Shown here: in pieces, positions 1-54,600 of the stretch
Layout: each line of letters opens with the position of its first letter
Position numbering within the stretch: position 1 is the first letter of the stretch
Origin: Nilaparvata lugens
Lineage: Eukaryota > Arthropoda > Insecta > Hemiptera > Delphacidae
Length of the DNA stretch: 64,000 bases
Reading direction: 5' to 3'
NCBI RefSeq assembly: GCF_014356525.2
Contig: NC_052505.1
Coordinates: 12,441,098-12,505,097, forward strand
Position numbers and translations under genes: made by a program
Notes under the pieces: generated by a model
Told to the model about the DNA's origin: nothing
Database searches by the model: none
What the model saw: only the letters and a program-made list of their open reading frames with translations

Positions 1-415
1 GCCCAAACTATCTAAACTCGATATTTGAGGAAGCAATAATGTACATTTTTGAGGTTCAAATCATTGCTGTTTTCTTGGAATTAAAATGCCACAAATCTTG
101 GCATCATATTGGGTCACAAGATATAAAGATATAAATGGCATATAAACTTACACAGACAAATCCTTTCTTATTATATTATTTCATTACGGTATCAGTAATT
201 AGATTTAGTTAGTATCAGAGGAGAAGAGCTCTGGCTGCCATTTGAGAAGCCTTGTCAACAATGAAAACCAGAGCTCTCCTGGTGAATTAAGTGAAATAAT
301 GTTGAGCCGCGAGTCAACAAGCAGTCTTCTTTGTTGAGATCGATCAACAAGTGTTTGACAGGGGATGCTGAGCAGGCAGACGCGCATGCGCTGACTGACA
401 GCTGCCGAGGGCTAA
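1..415. other. Upstream region of the cyclase gene
   Basis: AT-rich until about 220, then GC-richer up to the ATG at 416. Probably contains 5'-UTR and promoter, but I see no TATA box, initiator or other element I could defend. The transcription start may lie outside the window. Confidence 0.3.
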
Positions 416-43664
<43,249 letters not shown>

Positions 43665-45561
43665 TTGGCAACGCTTGCATTATTATTGATCAATACATCA
43701 AACAGCAGCTTTAAACAATTATCAAGAGATAACATCACATCGATGATGAAATCAATTTACTAGTGAATAATAATTAATTTCAAATCATGTTATGCATAAT
43801 TATTCATCAATAAATCAAACAGCAGCTTTAAAAATTATCAAGAAATAAAATTGATGATGAAATTAATTTACTAGTGAAATAATAATTTATTTCAAATGAT
43901 GTTATGCATTTAATGATCTATAACTTAGCTAATTTATAACATAGCTACATTTGGACTGTTGTAAAAATTAGAATTGGAACCGTTTTGGGCTTAAGCCTGT
44001 GGTACATTTCTGAAAGTTGTGTAATACTGGATAATTGAATTAATCAATTGGCAGCTATAAGCAATTCGAAGATAAAATTGAAGATGAACTCTATTAGTGA
44101 AATAATAATTTATTTCAAATCATGTTATTATTAGAATGATTTTATTTTGATAACTGGAAGAATGAGAATGTAAATTTGTATACCAAAGATGATACGATAT
44201 TAAAAATTATTTTTCTAATACTTCAAGTTTTCATTGGCTATCATTATTCCAATCTCCTTTCCATCAATGCTTTCATTTTCTTTTGAGACAAGGTGCATTA
44301 TATGGGGTTTTATCAAAAGTCCATTTAATGAACTCTATGAGAGTGCAGTTTAAAGCGTTGCTTTGTTGTTGAACAGTTAAGATTCCAAACTAGATTTACA
44401 AAACCTAACCAAACCAAGAGTAATTAACCTAATTGATACAAGCCGATATAGTGTATTTCAGCCCTTCTTTTCACTATAAAATATTTCAGCCCTAAATATA
44501 ACAGCTCTTCACTTATAGTTATATTTTCGATTGCAAAATGAATCCTTTGGAGTGAAAACTACAAGTTACACCATTACATCACTCATTACTCCAAGAGCGT
44601 GTCCAAAAATTCTTTTAATGTCACCTATTGTAACTATGAGCAGAATCTGATGAGAAATATTAAGACCTGATCCTGAACAGCTTTGTAGGAAAGAGTACAA
44701 TCTATCAATGCATGGATTCTAAGCTTGATAAGCCGGTACTGTCTTTTTATCGCACGTTATTCATCAGATTTATTATATATACTGTAATTGCACTTAAAAT
44801 ATCTGAAAAACTCAACATACTGATCTCATTTACTAAGATCCAAAACATACAATTGAGAACGAACTCAACCAAGCACGGTTGTATGTCTATAGCAGCCAAT
44901 CAGAGCGATTCTAGAGTTGCACATCGTTTATGAATGCGGCCCTAAGTTTTGAATTACCAAAATAAATTATTTGAAAAAAATCACTATGAAAGGTTCAAGC
45001 CTCTACGTTTCACATTTGCTTCTTCTCCCAGATCTCAACCTTATTGAAGGATTTCCATGGAAATGAGACTACACATATTTCAGAAACTTATTTTTATTGA
45101 TGAATATTTCTCATTCTTCAATACATTGTATATACAAAGGTCTTCATTAATTATAATAAATTATCTATACTTATATAACTTGTTTTGCAAATCAGATTAA
45201 AGATGGGGTAATGAACAGATATTTCTGTTACCATGAAGCTAGATACACAGAATAAAAGTATTAAAATATTTCTGGGGGTAACCGATTACAATATAGATAT
45301 AACAAATATTATAGATACATGTTAAGCATGAATGCACTATTCTTGACAAGTAGGATTATTATCAGCACTGGATTTAAAATCCAAGATAAGGATATCAATT
45401 ATATCGATACATATTATATAATATGAGATGCATATACTTTTTCATTTTTATATACGTTTTACGAACATGGAAGATAATATAAAAATAACATATTTCTCAT
45501 TGAATGATGATAATAATACATGGAATGGAGTGGTTCTATGAGAGTTGACTCACTGTTTTAA
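43665..45561. other. Convergent intergenic region (3' ends of both genes)
   Basis: It separates the cyclase stop (+) from the sorting nexin stop (-). Candidate poly(A) signals are AATAAA at 43809-43814 for the cyclase and the reverse of TTTATT at 45093-45098 for the sorting nexin. 43700-44120 holds a loose repeat ('aataatttatttcaaat' three times; 'aaaccgttttgggc...' also at 40880). No other gene seen. Confidence 0.6.
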
Positions 45562-45612
45562 TCAGGCAATCGCTTTGGCTTCGGGTAGAAAGGTCTCCCA
45601 GTATTTTATGAG
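45562..45612 (-). CDS. Snx1: Sorting nexin exon 11: C-terminal micro-exon
   Basis: Only 16 codons plus TGA (45564-45562). Acceptor gtttttcag. It encodes [16 protein letters not shown], the conserved SNX1/2 C-terminus. It lies 1.7 kb from exon 10, behind several inserted elements, so automated prediction could miss it. Confidence 0.95.
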   Translation of the reverse strand, partial: LIKYWETFLPEAKAIA

Positions 45613-48600
45613 CTGAAAAACACATATACAAAATTAGAAGCGCAAAAATAGTTAAATCAAGGTTAAAAAGGTTCATAAATATAGACACTGAAATCACTTC
45701 GCTCATATGGGCTACTTGATTCAAATAAAAACAATATAAAAACTTTTAGTACCCTTTTATTAAAAAGTTTTTAATAAAAGGGTACTAAAAGTTTTTATAT
45801 TGTTTTTCTAGTCACGGAAGTATACGAAAGCTCAGTATGTAGTAAAACCTATACAAGGCAGTACCTACACTAAGTGTCGGTTACACAAAAGCCGGTTAAA
45901 TTTTAATCATGATTAATTCCACGAGAACCAATCAGAGAAGCCGTCTTATAAAAAAGACCTTCTATGATTGGTTCTTGTGAAATTAATCGCGGCTAAAGCT
46001 TTTGTGCAACCGGGCTCAAGTATTTTTAGCTGCTTCAATTCAAATTCATTACTTGAAATAGAATAAAAATATCATCCAGTACAGTATCATCTTATATTTA
46101 TTGATACATAACATATTCCCTATATACTCCATATACATAACATTGGCCATTTTCAGGGCTTATAACTCTCCAAAAATGCATCGTATAAATTTTTAATGCT
46201 TATCGTAGGTTTGTAGAACAATAAATTCTCTTTGAAATGATGTATTATTTCACTATTCCAATGTTTTGTTTCATTGTTATAGAAACTTTAATGTAGTGGG
46301 TGAAATTTTCAATATTGCAACAAAAGTCAACTCAGCGGTTCCACACCTTCAACAGAGGGGATAAAGATACGCACTTTTGCTATATCTACCTACTAACTAG
46401 TTAAAATTAATCTTCAAAGTCAAAAATTGTGTCACAGACACCCCATTCAAATCACATTGTCAAATGATCAATTGTTGTAGCATTGAAAATTTCACCCACT
46501 ACATTAAAGTTGCTATAACAATGATACGAAAACTTGGAATAATATACCTTTGAACCACCACACCACCTCTTAGAACAAGGGGTAGGGGTGGGGACGTTTG
46601 ATATGTTTACCTCCTTATTACCCTAAACATAACTGCGGGGTCAAAAATTGTCTTCCAAACTTTTACCTCTATAAACCCTTCCTTGACTGGACCATAAATA
46701 TATTTACTGGATAATATTTTCATTTTATTTCAACTGATAAATTTAAATTGAAGCAGCAAATAATACTCAGTTTAGGTACTGCCTTGTGTAGGTTGGCACT
46801 ACACCAAGTTTTTATTTTGCCACTTCAATTAAAACTAGCCAAACTTTCCAAAACACTGCTGCCTCAATCACAGTTACATGCAGTTCTTATTTGAGCTCGA
46901 TGATATGATACAATATTCTGCCACACCAACAAAAAATTCCAGTTATATCTATACTGAGCATCTCCTTCGGTAGCTAGAAGCCTCTCTATATCGGATTTGA
47001 CATTGCTGTCACCATCTCTGGCTGAGTCTTCCATGAAGTCACCAATAGTAATTATTACTGATGATTATTTATATTTATTCATTTAACAAAATTATCCACA
47101 ATATATTAAATACAAAATTAAACGAGATAGACCACTACCTCCGTGTACAGAGATAGTGGATAGACCCAAAACGGTTTACATGAGAATACATTATTGAAGA
47201 TAAACAGTTCAAGCTTGGTAACGGAAACTATTATTAATTTATTATTTATAACCTCATCCTCTACAACAAAATAATACAGTATGTTACCAACCTGGGTTTG
47301 GTGATTCATCTGGTTCTCCAGATAGGTGATGATAACCTCCTTGAATTCCTTCACTCTGGCTACTTCAAATTGCTCCATCTCCTTCTTTATCATTTTCGAA
47401 ATACTTTCGAATTCATCTTGGCATCTGACAACTTTGGCCTCCCACTGAAAGTGAAAAACAAAATGAAATTGACAAATCGATAAATAAAGCTGGATTCCGC
47501 ACACTGTGTCAATATTCATGATTCACTGAGTGAATTTCCACATGATTCATCAGTACTCAGTGAAAATATTCTCCCCATTAATTCTAATAAGACTATTTTC
47601 ACACGTTTAATGGAAATAGTCCCATTTGAACTCATGAGAATAATATTCTCACTGAGCACTGATATGTGGGAATCCAACTTTTCTTCTGGACCTTCAATAA
47701 AATAGTTTCTTCTCAATCCATTGTACTGTTTTCTTTAAATGTAGCCTAATTTAAATGTATTTGTCTTTTTTTTTTTGGGGGGGGGGTATGAACAATCTAA
47801 TACAAAAAATTAAATATATAAAGTATAAATATGAATAGAGCGTATGCAAGATGAGAAGTATCAAAGGCGTCTTAAACACATTGAGCGGAAGTCACAAAAA
47901 TTCATTTTAAACCATCATAGAAGCTAACCTATGTCCAATCTTAATGATTTTATTGGAAAAAACATTAATTCATAACTTATTCATACAATTAATATAATTG
48001 ACAAGACGTGGCCGCCATGTAAGAGAAAGAAGCCAACAGTAACTACCTATATAAATGAAACAAAGATTGCAACAATTGTAATAAATGAGGAAAATGGTTT
48101 AAATTTTTCTCTTCTTTCAGACTAGCCTGCCAAATAAAATCGAATCAAACTTTATTCTATTGAAATTGATTACAATTTATAAGATTTTACTAAATTTCAC
48201 TAGATTTAATTACTATAGTGAGGTCCACGTTATAATGGCAGTGTGTGATTCGCAATGGTGTTGCTATCCTTGTCTATCGTTCAACAAAGCAGATGGCGCT
48301 ATCTCTTTCACGCATTGCGATGTTGCCACATCGTTTATCAACAATGAAGAAATTCAACTAACTGACAAAATATTTAATCTCAATCATGAAAATTCATTGT
48401 TACATCTTTAAAAAATATATTTTCTTGACAAATAAAATATGATATGATAACTATTTTCAACAATAATGAACAGTTAAATTCATCAGATATAACAGTATCA
48501 GCTGTTTGGGTGGCAAGGCTGAGATCTGGCAACCCTTTTCTCCTATCTTCCTACACTGCCATTATAACGTGGACCTCACTATAAACATAGGAATTATGAA

Positions 48601-51600
48601 TACATAATCAATACTTATAGCATAAATTAACACATTGATTTGGAAGAATATTATTATAATACTTAATAAAAAGACTGGATATTGCCTTTTTATTCAGTTT
48701 GGGTAACTACAACAATATCACCTTTACAACGACTCAGAAAGTGATTATTATGATAATTTGACTATACTCACATCGGCTATCTCTCCTGAGGCGATATTGC
48801 CCTTGTCTGTACGATTGGACAGATCCATTTTAGCCTTGTACTCTCTCTTCTTATTCAACATCAATAATGAATGTTGCCAGTTTTGAAACACTTTCACACG
48901 TTCATGGAAAACTTCCTGAAAACAGATCAGAGTTTTTCAACAATGATAACTTTAAATTTTGCATCAAGTAAGCATATTCAAAACTAATCATTTATGTTTT
49001 AAAATGCTTAAAATTTATTAAAAACATATCAACAAGTATGCAATGTACATAATTTATGTAATCAATACTACTAGTAATAGCAACATTGAAGAAAACAACA
49101 TTGAAGAAACACTATGGAATTTGAATGCTTCCTCAACATTAGACGAACGGCAAAAATACATAAGGGGTCGTCACATTGAATGAGCTGAGGATTATTGTTA
49201 GAGTTAGGGAGAAGTTACTTAAGGCTGTACAAGGGCTAAAAATAAACTTTTTACTCGAGATTTTTTTCAAAGTTTTTGATTTGTATATCATCAAGTTTTT
49301 TCAGGTAAACATTTTTTTCTGATCATTACTTTTTGAGATAAGAGCGCCTAAAGTTTAAATTTTTGGGACAGAACATTTCAAATCTGGCAAGAGATAAATC
49401 CATGAGATTTAGAGGATAGATTCTTCATGGTATTGTTGATCTAGTAAAACAAAAAGTTTCTAAAAATATCATTTTTTAAGATAGTTATTCAATTTACTAA
49501 AAATAACCAAAAATAACTTTTAGTTGAGTTATTTTTGGTAAATTGAATATTTTTACCAAAAATTGATATTTTCAGAAAATTTTTGTTTTACTAGATCAAC
49601 AATACCATGAAGAATCCATCCTCTTAATCTCATGGATTTATATCGTATCGAATTTGAAATGATCTGTCCCAAAAATTCAAACTTCAGTCGCTCATATCTC
49701 AAAAAGTAATGATCGGAAAAAAATGTTTTCCTGAGAAAACTTTTTCATTTTGATAGCTTGATGATACACAAATCGAAAAACTTTGAAAAATATCACGAGT
49801 AGAAAGTTTATTTTTTGCCTTTGCACAGCCTTAAAGGTTAAGATAAGATTAGGTGTTGAGTTTTCGTTTAAATAACAATATGCTAGTATTTTTTCGGTAT
49901 TATTTGTAAATTTGAAATTTCAAACAGGGAAATTTGCCATTTTATTTGACAAAAAGCCCACTGAAAAGCTGAAGGTTGTTCTTCATTTGGATTTGTAGCC
50001 TCTCGTGTCTCGTAACATTAGACGACTGATTTTTGACTATTACAATGACAGTAAAAACTTCCTGAAGCTGTTAGATGGGTTATTGAATCAAAATAATAAA
50101 AAGTTTTCTGGTACAATGATCAGGAGCTTTCTTTAAAGTTTGACGAATAAAATAAATTTTGAGATGTGTTTTAGTGCTCTTAGATCATGCATCACACGAT
50201 AAAAAGCCACGACTCACCTTGATAGCTCCCAGTAAAGCAATGTAGTCTTTGAGCAATTCACACAGAACAGAAAAATCCGTGTTCGCTTGCTCGTTATGGA
50301 GAGCTTCGACCTGCAGATGAAAAATTAGTATTTCATAATGAATTTTGTTATTTTCAACATATTAATAATGAAAATTATCAATAAAAACTTGGACCAGTTC
50401 ATCAATCTTCGACTGTTCTCTTTTTGTTTTGCTAAGAATGATGTCCACATAAGCTCTAGGCTTGTGCTTGGGAGATGAGACGGATGGTGATGAGCGATGA
50501 GTGGTCATGCAGCCTGTAGCTATAGATTTAGGTAATCGGTTAGAATTTTACAGTTGCTAATGAAAATAGTAGCAGGCAGCTATCTATTCAATAAAATATG
50601 AGCATACTATCTGGTTAAAATAATCACTATAATACTACTGGATTTGAGCTTGTGTTTATCTTCTTTGAAATATTAAACTCATTTTCTTCAAAAAAAAAAC
50701 TCACAAAACCTTGTAAATTTGTAATTTCAATTTATTTATTCACGTATCATACAATTTTTACAACAAAATTACAACTATAAAATGAATATTAGAGCCCACA
50801 TAGACTATTACGTCCGTAGACATTAAATACGATTGTTTTTGAAGGTTCATCAGTTAAAAGCATCAAGTTGAATATTTCGTATTTCATTAGGTTTTTTCTA
50901 ATATAATTATGTGCATAGATTTATATGCAAGTCCGCATATCTTGGCACAATCTGATCGATCACTCGACGGAATACAAACTGTGCTAACATTATACAAAAA
51001 TATGTAGGTGTAATTGAGACCTTGGAGATTTTAGGACAATATAGTCAATAATTGGTACCGGTGAGTTTAGAATAATATGGTTGATTGTTACCTTTTCTTC
51101 GACTTCGGCCAGTTGTGACAGTGCCCTCGACAGAGAGGTGTGTTCTTCGCAGTTGCTGAGCATCGCAGCGCTCTTAGCGAATGATGACGTCAGCATCACC
51201 AGATCTTTGCGGCCAATCACCAGCGCTTCCACACTCAGGTGCAGCTTACGCAGTTGCATGTCCAAGTTCTCGATTTGTAGCACTTTCTCTTCAAACCACT
51301 AGAAAAAACATTATTCATCTATAGTTTGTACCAAAATGCGTCAATATTACGTTGTTCTTCAATTATTATACAAGTGGAATTTTTCCATAAAATGTAGTTT
51401 TCATTACAGATTGAAGGAGCAGGATGTATTATTATGGAAACATAGGACAGCTTGTAGGATACAATCTTACAATAACCTCATTATCTTTATACCTTTATTA
51501 TCTTATTGTAGGGTTAGTTGATAGTTAGTCCCTATACAATCTAAATGACCGCAATGTTGCAGATCAGATGTTTGGAATAAATACGCATGATCAGCTGTTT

Positions 51601-54600
51601 GAAATTGATGGAATTCGACAATGACGTTACAGCCAAGTTAAGGTTGGGTGTGTGGAGTGGACACATTATTAAATAATAATTGGATCTTAGACTTATTTGA
51701 TAGAACTATCAATTCTTTATGTTTTCTAATTTACTCATGCATTTTCAAGTAATAATAAAATAAAGTGGCCGTAGTCAAGTGGATAAGTGGATAGTTAACT
51801 GGCTTTATAATTCAGATGCCTGGGTTTAAATCCCGGCCCGGGCAAGGTATTTTTCTCGGGCTACTCCCGTGTTTCGGATGGACACGTTTCATCGGTCCCG
51901 GCTGCCTCAAAAACAGTCTTTAGATCATGTCAGAGGCCCTGAAATTAATCAGGTGCGACCTGAAAGCTTTGACATCAAGCCTGAGCTTGCCAGGTCACTG
52001 GATATTATTGCATTTTCAAGTGTAATACAATTTTACACTTGGAGTATTTTAAAGGTGCTAGCGTGCGTGATTATGGAAACGAAGATACCGGTTCTATCCA
52101 AGCCGAATGTAATATTTTTAGCTACGAATTTTCAGCTTCAATAAAGATTATTATTCATGTGGTACGAAGATCCCGCTCTATTCAAGCCGAAGACAATATT
52201 TTTTTGCTACGAATTTTCAACTTTAATGAAGGTTATTCATGTAATTTGTAGTGTTTACTCATTGCAAAGCACGGATTACAACTGCTCGTATGCAATAAAT
52301 TGAAGTGTGTAGGCTTGATTATGAACCGGTGTCTAAGATTGTTTGAAGCGCACTTACTGGATCATTTTCGTCCATCTTATACGTCATCTTGTTGACAGTT
52401 TCCCCAACCTTGTTGAAGAGTCTCATGACTCCTGCGCCACTTAAAGCCGATGTATTGGTTGCTTTGGGCAGCTCCATGTCTACAAATTGCAAAAATATTC
52501 TAATTATTGAAAAGAAAATACGTTGAAATGTTAACAAAAGTAAGAAATGATACAGTAACTTTACAGCAAATACAACTAATAATGGTTACTGTTATTTTTT
52601 TATGATGGAATTGTTTTAAATCTCCAATTAGTACCTTTGATATAGCTGGTTCAGTGATAAGAAAAATGTTGAAACTTCAGGGACGTGATACTTATGTCGT
52701 TTGTTTCTCACATAATTTGTTTTGCACTAGCCGGCAGGTCACCCAATCTGGCGTAAGCTAACTACTCTTTAATCGACCTCGTGACTGAACCATTTATAGT
52801 CCTTTAATGATTTATTGTCTGAATGACAAGACAATTAATTTGAAACATACTTTGGAACACTATCGAATGGAAATACTCGACTCACTTTTTCTATAATGGA
52901 TTTATTCAAATATATTTACAGAAAATAGGTACACAACATGTATCAACATAGATGTTGACCCAGCATCTAAGTGTGATTGGTTGTAATACAAACATAAAAA
53001 GTAAACATTTGGTAAATAAGTGAAATATAGAATATTGAGGGTTAGTATCAGAAAGGACATCCGCTTGTAGAAAACTGGAGATGAGTTTTTGAAGTTTTCT
53101 CTTATAAAATTGGATGTGACAGAAAGAAACAAAAAGCGGGTTTACAGTTGTGTTGTGAGTGATGTTGTGGTACTTTTCCATAATGAAAACACAAATTTTA
53201 AATTGTCAACCACTTTTAAAAAGTGGTGTTTTCAAAAAGCGGGTTATCAAATGGTGTTCTGAAACTCTTAAAAGTCGACTGAATGATCGCCGATTTTACA
53301 TAATCAACTTCAAACACTCATAACCCTCTGCTTGTAATGAGTGTCACAAAGTGTCCAACGTTACACGTCCATTACTAATTGTATGAAAGTTTCCCTAAAA
53401 ATAAAGTAAATTGAATTCAATCGTTTTTCAAATTGGTGCGAAAATCGTATCTACCTGCTTCTAGAAATTCCCTGAAATCGGGATCAATCTTCAAAACAGG
53501 ATGGGCCGATGTTCTGGAAAGATATCTCTCCAACGAAGCTCGCCTTCTCTCCAAGAATTCAGCAGATGAACCCTGCTCATTCTGTGCCGACATTTTTACT
53601 TTCGTTGTTCCTTAATCAGATGAAAATTCATTAGTTTTTATGATAAAAAGCGAGCAAAACTATTTAGCATCAACTGTAGTCTGTTTCTTTGTCCTTAGGT
53701 TAATTGTAAATGATGAATAAATAAATGAATAGATGAACTATCATATTTCTGTATTGAGATAACATGTTTGAGTTTCTCAAGATGATTCTAGATCTTTCAG
53801 TTACACATCAGGAAACAATGATGAATTTCGTAAGTTACTGGTTCATGAATATGATTATATTCATATAATAACTTATATTTGTTTGATTATTAACTATTTT
53901 TCCAGATTATTAGAAACAAAACCGGTGCTCTTCATGCTATTCTAGATCTTTAAGCATTGATGAAATCAATTTCCAATAAAAGGAGGATATATTTCAAGTC
54001 TTAAGCTACGTTTACACCAGAGTTGTCAACAAAATGTAGTTTACAAAAAGTTTTCTTCAAAGATTTGTCAATTTTTTGTAGAAAACAAGTTGAATGTTGT
54101 TGTGATTTCTAAGAAATTGGCAACAAATTGTTGAAATCACAGTTGATAACTCTGCGGTACACGTGGCTTTACAAGTCACATATGAAAGTTCCAGAATTTT
54201 ACAAGCGTCAAGCGACGTCTAGCCTGAGACTTAGCACCATATTTCAAAAAAGTGAACCAAATAATCGCTTGATTTCTAGTATTGTTTATTGTTTTTGAAG
54301 GACGGATTCAAGGATCCAAAGGTTCAAAGAGCCCCACACGTCAACCGAAGCTTATTGTGTTCCCAAGTAGTATGTTAGTTAGGCAAACCAATACCTGTGT
54401 CCTTTACAAGAATCAGGAGTTTTCCCTATACTAACATCCCATTCATCACCCGGTTACTTGTTGCAATCCAGTGTGATATGCTTGGAAGTCTCTTCAGACT
54501 GATTAGTCCTCGTGACCTACGTTAGTTCCACTCCTGGCCTACTTTGAAGGTCCTACCGCTGAGAAAGGGGTGGCCAAGTTGCCTCTAGGGCGCCCGGCCA

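Larger units (their letters stand above)
45613..47291 (-). other. Sorting nexin intron 10 with nested inverted-repeat elements
   Basis: Contains a near-perfect hairpin (45726-45808), a TIR element (45846-46794) whose left arm is split by a MITE (45874-46016), and an inner inverted repeat (46257-46540). 46795-47291 has nothing recognisable. Confidence 0.75.

Noticed and set aside
51771..51845. tRNA gene
   Set aside because: Good boxes but no clean cloverleaf, and a typical SINE body follows.
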